Under the pieces are notes generated by a model, which was not told the DNA's origin, did no database searches, and saw only the letters and a list, made by a program, of their open reading frames with translations. A DNA stretch of 35,664 bases. Source: Bacteroidia bacterium. Lineage in GTDB: Bacteria > Bacteroidota > Bacteroidia > UBA4408. Each line of letters begins with the position of its first letter. The first letter of the stretch is position 1. Position numbers and translations under genes: made by a program. The DNA lies in contig JADLFI010000055.1 of NCBI GenBank assembly GCA_020845635.1, forward strand, positions 1 through 35,664. The letters are read 5' to 3'. Below, piece by piece: positions 24,135-34,125 of the stretch.

Positions 24135-26789
24135 CTAACGAAGTAAAACAACTTTACCATTGTATAGGTGACTGTTGCCCCTAATATCAATAACATTTAA
24201 AAGATAAACATAAACACCTTGAGGAGAGTTTACACCTTTGTAAGTTCCATCCCACCCATTAACGCTGTGTGTTTCAAATATTTGTTCGCCCCACCGGTTA
24301 ATTATTCTCATATTAAATTCCTTTATCCCTATTGTTGAAGGAATAAATATATCGTTTAAGCCATCGCCATTAGGCGTAAAAGCATCGGGAATAAACAATC
24401 GGAACTCCGGATAAATATAAACTGTTATACTAACACTATCTACACAATCCAGTTCGTTTTTTACAATCTGAGTTACTTTATATACCCCTGTATCACTAAA
24501 TGTATGTGTATAATTACAATTTCTGTCAACCCAAGTACCATCACTAAATTGCAAAGCACAATGTACTGCACCATGCGAGGTATCAATAAAAGTAACAATA
24601 GGGTCAAAAATACCGGCTTGTGAGGGTTCTGCATAAAACCCTGCTTGCGGTGGAGAAATTACATTAACTACATTAGGCATAATATAGGAAGTTGTATCAA
24701 TACATCCGGAAGTAGAAATAATGGTCAGGCTTATAGTGTATGTACCCGGGTTTTGATAGGTGTAATTTGGGTCTTGTACATTACTGCTGTTATTGTCTCC
24801 CAAATTCCAATGATATATCAAAGGCGTATCAGAAGTACTGCTATCAGTAAGTTGAACAAAAATCGGAGCACAGCCGCTGCCTTGGCTAATTACAAATTTA
24901 GCTTCGGGCGAATGGAAAAGACCTACAGAATCAGATACTGTTTTGCTGCATCCATATTGGCTAACCGTTAAAGTTATAGGATAATATCCATAATCAGAAA
25001 ATGAAACACCTTGCGGATTAGCCAGGGTTGATTGTTGTATTAAGGCAGTAGGGCCAAAATTCCAGTTAAAAGTGGCATCTGTTGTATAAGCTCCGGCAAC
25101 AGAAAAATCATAGCTGTTGCCTAGCAAACACTGATCTCCGGCTCCGGAAATTTCAGGAGATAGTTTAGGGAAAACCCAAAACAATAAATGTGTTGTATCG
25201 CTACAAACACCTTGACTATAGGCAATAAGTGTAATATTGTATATTCCGGAGTCGGGAAAAAAATATTGTGGTTCAAACAATCTGCTTGTGTCTGAAAGAA
25301 TACTATTAACCCCAAAATCCCAAAACCATGATGATGAATTTTGAGAGTTATTTCCGAAATCGACTTGATTGCCTACACAATATTGATTGGCAGTAGAAAT
25401 TTCGGCAGTTGGTTTAATGGCAGTTTTAATCGTGTCGGTATAGGTTTTTGTGCAACCATACTGCGAGACGGTTAGCGTAACGATATTGGCACCGAGTTGC
25501 CCAAAGTGAATATTTGTAGGGTTTTGAAGTGTACTGGTGGTGGGAACCGAATTTGGTCCAAAGTCCCATAAAAAGGTTGCGTCAGAAGTATAACTCCCTC
25601 CGGCAGTAAAGTTAAAACTATTATTATCAAAGCACTGTGGCGGTGGTGGAATAAACATAGGTTCCAATACAGGATATACTTCAAAATTAGCATAGGTAGT
25701 ATCATAACAATTTCCGGCAGGGTCGTAAGCTACCAACATCACGGTATATATGCCCGAATCGGGGTAGGTGTAAGTGGTGGAAACAAGATTTGAAGTATCG
25801 GCATTGGTGCTTAAATCCCCAAAATCCCAGAAATATGTATTTGCGTTTACGCTGGCTGCAGCCGTAAAGTTTACTGTATATCCATTGCAAAATAAACTTT
25901 GAGCAGGAATAGAAGCAATAGCAGCATCGCACGAAACGATATTAAACTGGTAATCTCTTTTATTGGTACTAAGCAGTACTCCGTTTCGATATTCACTTAC
26001 ACAAACACCCATAACATATTGCCCAATATTTATGGGAGTACCTGTAATGTACCCTGTATTGTTGTTAATAGTTAGTGGAGGGTTTGCATCAATAGGGTAT
26101 GTTCCGTTGTACCCCGGTAAGTAATTTACAATAGGTAAAGGAGGAGCTGCCGGAGGATTAGGTGCAGGGCTAATAGTAGAGCCACCCGAATATGGTGTAC
26201 AAAAGCTATATACCAGTAAGTCACCATCAGGGTCTGTTGCCATGTGGTCAAAATTAAAGCTTACATTGCTACACAAAAATAAAGGGGGTAATGAGTTGTA
26301 TCTTGGACTGCTGTTGCAAGTGGCTAAAGAAGGGTCGGGTATATGTGCCCAATAACTGGCGCCTTGTGAGCCGGGATCATCTAAATTGGTAATGGTACCA
26401 TTTCGGCAACATCTTTGGTAAACAATGTCGTATCCACCTGGACTATCGGGCAAGTTAATGGTTTGTTCATAAACTGCCTCTTCAACACAAATATTTGTAG
26501 GTGGAACCAAGCAAGGACTAATAATCATAGGGGGTACATTAGTAGCCCCCGAGTGATACATACTTAAGGTATTCACCAATGTGCCTGAAGCGTCAAAAAT
26601 ACCAACATAGGCGGGTGAGTCAAACGGAGCTTGACCGTTAAAGCAGTCCCGATATAATTTTAAAGTAATTTTATAATTGTTATTCCCTAAACAAGTATAA
26701 TATATTTCTCCTCCAACAATGTGAGTGGCCAAAGCCCTTAAATATATTAGAGATAGAAATATTATTATATTAACAACCTTAGCACGCAA
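24135..26789 (-). CDS. Secreted multi-PKD-domain protein with type B T9SS C-terminal signal
   Basis: An 884-aa cell-surface or secreted protein. It has a signal peptide (about 1-21) and an N-terminal module typical of this family (THIVGGEIYYTCLGNNNYKI, TLKLYRDCFNGQ). Six PKD-like beta-sandwich repeats follow at about 290-780, recognised by repeated WDFG/WNFG/WNLGD centres near residues 320, 411, 491, 578 and 661, the last copy (near 750) being diverged. The C-terminus (about 795-884) is the gliding-motility-associated C-terminal domain: FIPDAFTPNGDGLNDIF, IINRWGEQIFE, GWDGTYKG. That domain directs export by the type IX system. It is the last gene of a three-gene operon (29 bp after its neighbour). 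No SprF/PorP partner gene follows. The ligand is unknown. Confidence 0.88.
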   Translation of the reverse strand: MRAKVVNIIIFLSLIYLRALATHIVGGEIYYTCLGNNNYKITLKLYRDCFNGQAPFDSPAYVGIFDASGTLVNTLSMYHSGATNVPPMIISPCLVPPTNICVEEAVYEQTINLPDSPGGYDIVYQRCCRNGTITNLDDPGSQGASYWAHIPDPSLATCNSSPRYNSLPPLFLCSNVSFNFDHMATDPDGDLLVYSFCTPYSGGSTISPAPNPPAAPPLPIVNYLPGYNGTYPIDANPPLTINNNTGYITGTPINIGQYVMGVCVSEYRNGVLLSTNKRDYQFNIVSCDAAIASIPAQSLFCNGYTVNFTAAASVNANTYFWDFGDLSTNADTSNLVSTTYTYPDSGIYTVMLVAYDPAGNCYDTTYANFEVYPVLEPMFIPPPPQCFDNNSFNFTAGGSYTSDATFLWDFGPNSVPTTSTLQNPTNIHFGQLGANIVTLTVSQYGCTKTYTDTIKTAIKPTAEISTANQYCVGNQVDFGNNSQNSSSWFWDFGVNSILSDTSRLFEPQYFFPDSGIYNITLIAYSQGVCSDTTHLLFWVFPKLSPEISGAGDQCLLGNSYDFSVAGAYTTDATFNWNFGPTALIQQSTLANPQGVSFSDYGYYPITLTVSQYGCSKTVSDSVGLFHSPEAKFVISQGSGCAPIFVQLTDSSTSDTPLIYHWNLGDNNSSNVQDPNYTYQNPGTYTISLTIISTSGCIDTTSYIMPNVVNVISPPQAGFYAEPSQAGIFDPIVTFIDTSHGAVHCALQFSDGTWVDRNCNYTHTFSDTGVYKVTQIVKNELDCVDSVSITVYIYPEFRLFIPDAFTPNGDGLNDIFIPSTIGIKEFNMRIINRWGEQIFETHSVNGWDGTYKGVNSPQGVYVYLLNVIDIRGNSHLYNGKVVLLR

Positions 26790-26818
26790 TTCAAGATATC
26801 ATAAAATTTCTTTTATAC

Positions 26819-29221
26819 TTATTTTAATAATTGGAAGAAGCCCTTTTTAGTGGGGATAGTCTTAAGCTCAAGAACAAAGAAATACACCCCTGGATTTAGC
26901 TCGGTAGGCGCCCAATTATTTTGATAATTATCAGAACTGTAAACTAACAATCCCCAACGGTTAAACACTTCTAACTTAGGTTGAGGGAATAGCTCTAAGT
27001 TTTCAAAGACTAAATATTGGTTAGCTCCATCTCCGTTTGGAGTAATAATATTTGGGACTACCACATCACAATCATTTCGTAATGGTATTTCAACATCGTC
27101 AAAGGCCGTGGTGCCACATCTGTCTGTAACGGTAATTTTATAGGTTACCGAATTATCAATAGTAGGACTAATGGAGACATTAGTGTTGCCATCAAATGCG
27201 GTCAAAGTGCTTAGATTTTCCCATAGGTAAGTATATTGTCCTGCCCCGCCATCAGCAATTACGCTAATAGTCACAGGATTGCCCGGGCAAACTGTAGTAT
27301 CAGGACTGGCCAATGCTCTTAAAGCATCGTATGTGGCTACTTTTACAAATACGGAATCGCTTACAGGAGTTTGATTACAAGCATCGGTCATAGTTAAATA
27401 ATATGCTGTAGATGTAGCAGGTTGGGCAATTGCAGCACTATCTCCTGCAATTGGCACAGCGCCATTGCTCCAGGTAAATGTATAAGGTCTTACCCCGTAA
27501 TTATAAACAGGAGTTAATTGAATTCCGGTATTAGGGCATGGTACTGTAAGGGTATCTTCCAAATTTAGCGAAATAGGAGTGTAAGGAACTACCTGAACAG
27601 GCACATCTATGGTAAATGGGGCAGAGCCACAAGCATCATTAATTGTTAACACATAAATAGTATCCTGATTAAGATTATTAGGGGTAGTATAAGTATTTCC
27701 TGTGCTTACTACATTGCCGTTAAGTGTCCAATTGTAGGTATATCCGGGGTATCCTCCGGATGCATTAGCCTCAAGCGTACTTGTTCCACCCGGACAAGCA
27801 ATAATATTGGCTGTAGGAGCTGCAGTAATAGGTGATGGAGGAGGCACGTTAACAGTAACAGACTGACTGACACCCTGTGGCCAACAATTGTCGTAAACGG
27901 TATAGGTATAAATAGTTGTGTCATTTGGGTTAACCATTATGGTATTGGTTGAATCGCCTGTGTTCCAGACCACTGTGTAAGGCCCATACCCACCACTAAA
28001 CTGGGCGCTAATATTTATTGGGGTGTTAGGGCAAGTTAAGGAAGTATCATAAGGACTGGTCACTATAGGAGAATAAGGAACTATCCAAAGTGTTGAGGTT
28101 ACAACTGTTGAATCGCAAATACCTTGCGTAAAAGAAATGGAAATTGACTCGGCTCCTTCGCTAATGCCATCATTAATAGGATTAACTGTAACATTTACGG
28201 TATTCTGTCCGGGTAAAAATACAATAGTATCAGGTATGGTATTATAGTCATCACCTGGCGTTGCAGTTCCTCCAACAGTAATAGGTAGGAAAAGTGTATC
28301 TGACGAACTGCCCGGGCGGTAGAAAGTAAATACACCTTCAGAGCAGCCCTCAACTAAAGTTGAATCGCCAGCTCCTGTACTTGATTCAACGGTTACGGAA
28401 TTAGATGTAAAACTTAAAGCTTCGAGAAATACACCTGAATCTAACGAACCGTCAGAGCCATCGGCAATGGCAAGACGTATATGATATGTTTCACCACAGA
28501 TAACGGGCGACATAGCCGTAAACACGGTAGTAAAACCATTAAGTGCAACGGTAGTTTGTGCGGTGTTACTTATATAATACTGGCTATTTAATGAAGGTTG
28601 CACAGAACTTACTGTAATAGGTAATGGAGGGTTAGTGTTAGGAACAACCGCAATATTTTCTGAATTTCCTGAAAAATTGCCTGTTATGCCGGGGCCACTG
28701 ATAAAAAAACCAAATACATCGTTATACTGGGAATTAATCCAGGTGGTATATTCATTAGAACCAAAAATATAGCGAAATTTTACCGTGTCGGAAGCGGGTA
28801 CAAAATCAAATTCAAGAACAGCTGCATCATTGGTACTTGTAACTGTAAATGGTTGACCAATTAAAGGAGGCACACTATTGGCTAAGGTCAACAAATCGTT
28901 ATTGGAACCACCCGGAGGAGCGGCACCACCTATATTACCCGGTATTAAGTTCATTACATTTCCTGTAGAAAGTACAATTCCACTATCTAAACCTAAATTG
29001 GAGTTTAAACCGTTAAAAAAGCCTAACTGAATAGTGGAGCCATTAGCAGGAGTAAAGGTAATATTACTGGCAGTTACTCCTTGCCCTAATAACACATCGG
29101 TTACCAATGTTTGGGGGGTATAGTTGTTTGTGTTAACAGATAGCTGAGCCTTTAACTGCGTTAGATTAATACAGAAAAAACTTGCAATTAGAGTAATTAA
29201 TTGTAACTTGTTTATTTTCAT
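26819..29221 (-). CDS. Choice-of-anchor L / Ig-like secreted protein with T9SS C-terminal signal
   Basis: An 800-aa secreted protein. After the signal peptide (about 1-25), residues about 30-265 form a choice-of-anchor L domain (LLGQGVTASNITFTPANGS, SGIVLSTGNV, FDFVPASDTVKFRYIFGSNE, VFGFFISGPGI). A Calx-beta-like segment (about 280-375) and several Ig-like or SprB-like repeats (ITVYD.C style, e.g. YTYLWENLSTLTAFDG) follow. The C-terminal domain (about 715-800) has the type B T9SS motif VVPNIITPNGDGANQYLVF with VFNRWGLLVYSS. It is a paralogue of the upstream gene, 26 bp away, and is followed by the PKD gene after 29 bp. Surface adhesion is plausible from the domain mix but not shown. Confidence 0.88.
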   Translation of the reverse strand: MKINKLQLITLIASFFCINLTQLKAQLSVNTNNYTPQTLVTDVLLGQGVTASNITFTPANGSTIQLGFFNGLNSNLGLDSGIVLSTGNVMNLIPGNIGGAAPPGGSNNDLLTLANSVPPLIGQPFTVTSTNDAAVLEFDFVPASDTVKFRYIFGSNEYTTWINSQYNDVFGFFISGPGITGNFSGNSENIAVVPNTNPPLPITVSSVQPSLNSQYYISNTAQTTVALNGFTTVFTAMSPVICGETYHIRLAIADGSDGSLDSGVFLEALSFTSNSVTVESSTGAGDSTLVEGCSEGVFTFYRPGSSSDTLFLPITVGGTATPGDDYNTIPDTIVFLPGQNTVNVTVNPINDGISEGAESISISFTQGICDSTVVTSTLWIVPYSPIVTSPYDTSLTCPNTPINISAQFSGGYGPYTVVWNTGDSTNTIMVNPNDTTIYTYTVYDNCWPQGVSQSVTVNVPPPSPITAAPTANIIACPGGTSTLEANASGGYPGYTYNWTLNGNVVSTGNTYTTPNNLNQDTIYVLTINDACGSAPFTIDVPVQVVPYTPISLNLEDTLTVPCPNTGIQLTPVYNYGVRPYTFTWSNGAVPIAGDSAAIAQPATSTAYYLTMTDACNQTPVSDSVFVKVATYDALRALASPDTTVCPGNPVTISVIADGGAGQYTYLWENLSTLTAFDGNTNVSISPTIDNSVTYKITVTDRCGTTAFDDVEIPLRNDCDVVVPNIITPNGDGANQYLVFENLELFPQPKLEVFNRWGLLVYSSDNYQNNWAPTELNPGVYFFVLELKTIPTKKGFFQLLK

Positions 29222-29247
29222 AACTGATTAAATAATAATTAATTGTA

Positions 29248-31641
29248 TTAACGTATTAAAAATATTGAACCGTACTTTTCGTAAATTTTTCCGGTAAAGC
29301 TTTTGGCATATATATAATAACTGTAAACATCTTGTGGGTAGTTATTTCCCTCCCAAAAATAATTATTTACATTATCATATATTTTTATTCCCCAACGGTC
29401 AAAAATAACAAAACTAAGTTCTTTCATACCTTGACCTCTTATTTCCCACCTATCATTTAAATTATCACCGTTAGGTGTAAAAGCATTAGGAATGAGCACT
29501 CTTAAGTCGGGATTAACCCAAACATCATGAATAATAGTATCTGTACAGCCATTGGCATCAACCATAATTAATTTAACCTGATATGTTCCACTATCACCAT
29601 AGGTATGTTCAGGATGAATATCAAAAGATTTTTCTCCATCACCATAATGCCAAATATTAGTGATAGGCTTTTCTGATTCGTTCAGAAAAATAATTCTATA
29701 ATCGTTTTGAGGGTCGGAGCTAAATGAAAAGTCAGCCTTAGGATAATTTATTAAAACTTTAGAGCTTACTGAAGCGGTACGTCCACAAAAGTCGGAAACC
29801 GTTACCGAATAAATTGTATTATTTATCGGACTAACAGTAATTTCAGATGCACTTGAGTTTATTGATGTCCAAGCATAATGATAATCTTTCACTCCACCAA
29901 ATACTTGCGGCTCAAGCTTAACCGACTCGCCCAAACATATTTTAAACTCTTCGGGGAGGAACACGGTTAGAGGGTTACTGGCTATAAGATTTACCCTGAC
30001 GGTATCATATCCGTGTAAAATATTGCATGCGTCAGTAACATCAACCACATACCATTGGTCGGTAGGGGTAATAAAAGTTGCCGTATTACCTATAACCGGT
30101 GGGTTGGTTTGCCAAACATAATTGTAAGGTGGAGTGCCACCACTGGCAGTAGCAATAAATGTGGCCGGGTCGTTAGGGCAAATTATATCTTGTTGTTGCG
30201 GGGCGGATGTTACAGTTATTGGCTGAATATTAGGAATATTTACCACAACGGTATCGTAATCAACCACCTGATGGCAAGTATCTTCCACCATTACTATATA
30301 ACTGGTTGTAACCAAAGGGTTAACTACAATAGTTTGTGTGTTTCCTAAACCACCCAGCCAGGTGTAATAATAGCCCGGAAGTCCTCCTGTGGCACTGGCA
30401 TGTAAAGTGGCAGGATCCCCAGGACAATTTAAGGTTGTGTCATTACCTGCAAAGGCTGTAATAGGAGGAGCATCAGCAACATATATGGTTATACTTGATT
30501 CAATACTTGAGCAATTATTTGCAGGGAAAGTGATTGTAATGGTATCTAAACCTTCCACTAAATTATCTTGAAATGCATTAATAGTAATAAAAGCACTTTG
30601 TTGCCCGGGGGTAAAAACCAAGCTGTCGGCAAAATTAGTATAGTCTCCATTATTAGGACTACCGCTAATAACAAAATGAATTGTATCTCCTTGTGAGATA
30701 TCTCCGGGACGCACCATTTCAATAATTGCTGTTCCGCAGCCTTCATATAAGATAGTATCTGAACCACCAATATTTATAGAACTTGAAAGTTGAACTCCCT
30801 GACTACTGAAACTGTTGGCTTCTAAGAAAACTCCTGAATCTAATGAACTATCACTACCATCGGCAATAGCTATACGTATATGATAGGTTTCTCCACAAGT
30901 AACCGGAGACATGGCTGTAAATACTTTGGTAAATCCATTTAGGCTTACAGTTGCATTGGTAGGATTATTAATATAGTAGCTTCCATTTAAGTTAGGTTGT
31001 ACAGAGCTAATTGTTATAGGTAAGGGTGGGTTTGAATTAGGAACGATAGCAATATTTTTTGAATTTCCTGCGTAGGGGCCGCTAATACCGGGTCCGCTAA
31101 TAAAGAAACCGAAAACATCATTATAACTAGAATTAATAAATGTAAGATACTCGTTAGAACCAAAAACATATTTAAAACGAACGGTATCTGAGGAAGGTAC
31201 AAAATCAAACTCTAACACGGCAACATCATAAACATTACCTACTGAAAAGCTCTGATTTATTAAAGGAGGCACAGAGTTAGCAACACTTAATAAATCAGGA
31301 TAATTCGTAGGAAAGAAGTTCCCCACGTTTCCTATAGAAATACCTGGGGTAATGTCATGAACATTTCCTGTGCTTAGTACTATTCCACTATCAAGGCCAA
31401 TATTAGAATTGTTTTTTTTGAAGAAACCTAATTGAGAAGTTGAGTTAGCAGATGGTGTAAAAGTAATATTACTGGCGGTAACCCCTTGTCCTAATAAAAT
31501 ATTGTTAACCAGGCTGGTTGCAGGATTAGGGGTAGTGTAAGTGTTTGTATTAATAATAATTTGCGCATTTAATAAATTTGTATTTATAAAAAACAATACA
31601 AAGGCAAATATTAAGGACCTATTTTTTTGAGGAGAAAACAT
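29248..31641 (-). CDS. Choice-of-anchor L secreted protein with PKD domain and T9SS C-terminal signal
   Basis: A 797-aa paralogue of the following gene and the first of the operon. It has a signal peptide (1-26), a choice-of-anchor L domain (about 30-265: NNILLGQGVTASNITFTPSA, SNEYLTFINSSYNDVFGFFI), a Calx-beta-like segment, Ig-like repeats, then one PKD domain (about 645-715, NIWHYGDGEKSFDIHPEHTY) that the paralogue lacks. It ends in the type B C-terminal domain (LIPNAFTPNGDNLNDRW, FVIFDRWGIKIYDNVNNYFW). The first 265 residues are nearly collinear with the paralogue. The operon has a possible operator at 31676-31701. Confidence 0.88.
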   Translation of the reverse strand: MFSPQKNRSLIFAFVLFFINTNLLNAQIIINTNTYTTPNPATSLVNNILLGQGVTASNITFTPSANSTSQLGFFKKNNSNIGLDSGIVLSTGNVHDITPGISIGNVGNFFPTNYPDLLSVANSVPPLINQSFSVGNVYDVAVLEFDFVPSSDTVRFKYVFGSNEYLTFINSSYNDVFGFFISGPGISGPYAGNSKNIAIVPNSNPPLPITISSVQPNLNGSYYINNPTNATVSLNGFTKVFTAMSPVTCGETYHIRIAIADGSDSSLDSGVFLEANSFSSQGVQLSSSINIGGSDTILYEGCGTAIIEMVRPGDISQGDTIHFVISGSPNNGDYTNFADSLVFTPGQQSAFITINAFQDNLVEGLDTITITFPANNCSSIESSITIYVADAPPITAFAGNDTTLNCPGDPATLHASATGGLPGYYYTWLGGLGNTQTIVVNPLVTTSYIVMVEDTCHQVVDYDTVVVNIPNIQPITVTSAPQQQDIICPNDPATFIATASGGTPPYNYVWQTNPPVIGNTATFITPTDQWYVVDVTDACNILHGYDTVRVNLIASNPLTVFLPEEFKICLGESVKLEPQVFGGVKDYHYAWTSINSSASEITVSPINNTIYSVTVSDFCGRTASVSSKVLINYPKADFSFSSDPQNDYRIIFLNESEKPITNIWHYGDGEKSFDIHPEHTYGDSGTYQVKLIMVDANGCTDTIIHDVWVNPDLRVLIPNAFTPNGDNLNDRWEIRGQGMKELSFVIFDRWGIKIYDNVNNYFWEGNNYPQDVYSYYIYAKSFTGKIYEKYGSIFLIR

Positions 31642-31675
31642 TTGTAATCTTTATTAATAGAATACGTTTTTTATA

Positions 31676-31701
31676 TACAAACTGTTAGTAATAAGTTTGT
31701 A
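31676..31701 (-). promoter_or_regulatory. 8-bp inverted repeat upstream of the T9SS-cargo operon
   Basis: TACAAACT (31676-31683) and AGTTTGTA (31694-31701) are perfect inverse complements around a 10-base loop. It lies 34 bp upstream of the operon's first ATG (31641). The 176-bp gap holds no perfect TAnnTTTG box, so this symmetric site is the most conspicuous candidate for a regulator-binding site. No factor is named. Confidence 0.35.
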
Positions 31702-31817
31702 AAAGTAAAAAAAAATATATTAAATTCAAGAATCTTTCAAAATTTTGACTTTAAAGAATTTAAAAGACTATATAAACGTAAGTTGTTGGTGAGTAGTTTT
31801 ATACTATCAAAACAGTT

Positions 31818-33656
31818 TTATATTTTAAGGCTATGTAACGAGTGCCCCGAGGTAAATAATTGGTCAACTTTCTTTTCTGTGTTGGCATCTAGAAATAAAT
31901 CGGGGGCATGAAATGGCTTTTTACGTGCATCTATTATTAGGGGACCTTTGCATCCCCAGTGTTTAAATCTAGTAAAACTGTTTACACCGTATATATCATG
32001 TGAAGGATTACTTTTTGTAAAACATGTCCAAACAAAATTATTCATATTATATGCAGCAAATTCACTATCATCGCAAACAACTATAAGAGCTATTCCGTCA
32101 GTGTTTTGAAGTGTCAGAAAGGAGGTAAGTTCTTCCATTTCCTTTTCGGCATTAACATACATGGTAAATGGCTTGAAAGAAACGCACAGTACCCCTGGCA
32201 TAGCTAATTTAATATTATTGCACAGGGCAGACCAATTGATATTTGACGGAATATGTTGAATTAAAGTTCTTACCGGTTTACCGGCAGCAGCTATAATTAC
32301 CTTTGAACCACTGTTAAGTTTTTCGCCACTATAATCGAGCGTATCAATGGTAGTATTGGTAAAGAAGTGTAAATCACGCTCCCAATGTACCCTTTCAAAT
32401 ACATGGGTAAAAAAGTCTTCGAGATTGTAAATACTAATTTTTGGGTTATCTTCTTTGGCAATAATGAATAAAAATTTAGCCAAAGACATTTGCCCGTAGC
32501 CCAATATATGATTAGCTGTTGTTAGAATTTCCTGCGGTTTTCTTTCTTTCAAATATGGCGTATATCTTTCGCTTCCTATAGCCAAAAGAAGAGGGTGTAC
32601 ACCTGCGGCATCAACCGCATGTACATCGTGTAAACCGGAAATAGAATTAGTTAAAGCAAATCCGGTAATTTTATGTATTAAATTCCCAAAAGCGGTATCT
32701 TCTTGAGGGGGACGTCCAACTACAGTAAAAGCCCAAATTGCATTTTTTTTATGATACACTTTGTTTACTTTCATAACCGGAAATGGATGGGTAAGACTAT
32801 AATATCCTAAATGGTCGCCAAAAGGCCCTTCCGGCTTGGTAATTCCGGGAACAACCTCACCCGTAATAACAAAATCAGCATCATTACTGATTAAGTTCAT
32901 ATTTTCGTCATAGCAATATCTGAATCTTCTTCCCCCTAACGAGCCGGCAAATTTTAGCTCACTAAGTCCCTCTGGTAGAGGCATAACAGCCGAAAATGTA
33001 TTTGCCGGAGGGCCACCAACAAAGATACTAACTTTAAGTGGTTTGTTTTGGGCTTCACTTTTTGTTTGATGTATTCCAATACCTCTGTGTAACTGATAAT
33101 GCAAGCCTACTTCCTGATTAGGAATATATTCATTACCACTCATTTGAATACGATACATTCCCAGATTGCTATTGGCTGTACCGGGACTGTCAATATCTTC
33201 AGAATATACTTGTGGTAAAGTAATAAAAGCACCGCCATCTTTGGGCCAATGCACTATTTGTGGTAGTTTATCTATTGATGTGGTTGAAAAGCTATGTAAA
33301 CCACTACTTACTTTCGTAGGGAGAGAATGTATAAGGCCCGGGATAAGTTTGAAAATCATGCCGGGATTTTTTAAAATCTCAGTAGGGTCAGTTTTAAATT
33401 TGATGAGCTGTTCAACAGTATCAATAGTGTGTCTGAATAAAAAGTTAGAACGTTGAGGTGTGCCAAACAAATTGCTGACAGCTCTAAAAGGAGAACCTTT
33501 CACTTTTTCGAATAAAAGTGCAGGACCACCCATGTTATGTACACGCAAATGAATGGAGGCCATTTCTAAATAAGGGTCAACTTCCTCTTTAATTCGAATT
33601 AAATGCCCATTTTTCTCTAAATCATTAACTGCCTCCTGAAGAGTTGAATATCCCAT
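31818..33656 (-). CDS. ubiD: UbiD family decarboxylase, probably for menaquinone synthesis
   Basis: A 612-aa prenylated-FMN-dependent aromatic acid decarboxylase. This is longer than E. coli UbiD (about 497) but the usual Bacteroidota length. Recognisable regions are the N-terminal LEKNGHLIRIKEEVDPYLEM, MYRIQMSGNEYIPNQEVGLH, GGRRFRYCYDENMNLISND and TKPEGPFGDHLGYYSLTHPF, the last being the conserved Glu-containing active-site segment of UbiD. In bacteria with menaquinone this family performs the decarboxylation of the naphthoquinone precursor (futalosine route, MqnL-like) or the ubiquinone-like step. Which pathway operates cannot be told here. It needs a UbiX-made cofactor, and no ubiX is in the window. 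It is transcribed alone on the minus strand. Confidence 0.88.
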   Translation of the reverse strand: MGYSTLQEAVNDLEKNGHLIRIKEEVDPYLEMASIHLRVHNMGGPALLFEKVKGSPFRAVSNLFGTPQRSNFLFRHTIDTVEQLIKFKTDPTEILKNPGMIFKLIPGLIHSLPTKVSSGLHSFSTTSIDKLPQIVHWPKDGGAFITLPQVYSEDIDSPGTANSNLGMYRIQMSGNEYIPNQEVGLHYQLHRGIGIHQTKSEAQNKPLKVSIFVGGPPANTFSAVMPLPEGLSELKFAGSLGGRRFRYCYDENMNLISNDADFVITGEVVPGITKPEGPFGDHLGYYSLTHPFPVMKVNKVYHKKNAIWAFTVVGRPPQEDTAFGNLIHKITGFALTNSISGLHDVHAVDAAGVHPLLLAIGSERYTPYLKERKPQEILTTANHILGYGQMSLAKFLFIIAKEDNPKISIYNLEDFFTHVFERVHWERDLHFFTNTTIDTLDYSGEKLNSGSKVIIAAAGKPVRTLIQHIPSNINWSALCNNIKLAMPGVLCVSFKPFTMYVNAEKEMEELTSFLTLQNTDGIALIVVCDDSEFAAYNMNNFVWTCFTKSNPSHDIYGVNSFTRFKHWGCKGPLIIDARKKPFHAPDLFLDANTEKKVDQLFTSGHSLHSLKI

Positions 33657-34030
33657 TTTTAAAAAAATTATTATGACAAATAACGTAAAAAGTTCTTATA
33701 ATAAAGGTATAAAGGAAAAATCTGTTTGACCAAAGCCGTATTAGGTGTTCGAATATTACTTAATAATGCTATGTGTTTCTATCAACAAATAATTAATTCA
33801 AAAGGCTAAAGTGATAAAATTCCAACTAGGGTTGAGTAGGTAAGCATGCGTAAATTAAATATTTATGGTATAGAGTTTGTAACAGTTGGTAATTGAGCTT
33901 TTAAAGTTCGTAAAAGTGTTCATTAATAGTTATTTGTTAAAGTTATGGCGCATATAAGTTAGTTAACACGAATGAAAGAAGCAGAAAGTTTTTGTATTTT
34001 GGTTGATGTTAACTTGCAAGGAGAATAATT

Positions 34031-34062
34031 ATTTTAGGTTTTGAATGGATTTAACCTAAGAT
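34031..34062. repeat. 10-bp inverted repeat in the intergenic gap
   Basis: Arms ATTTTAGGTT (34031-34040) and AACCTAAGAT (34053-34062) pair with one G-T wobble around a 12-base loop. It sits about 65 bp upstream of the -7 box of the coiled-coil gene. It could be an operator or an RNA hairpin. Confidence 0.35.
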
Positions 34063-34125
34063 ACAGAATAGATGAAATCTAAGAAATATACACATGAAAT
34101 ATTAGGATTTTCGGATAAAATGCTT

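Noticed and set aside
33700-33812. 33-codon frame in the gap after ubiD
   Set aside because: It has no upstream start codon, no ribosome-binding site and no recognisable content.
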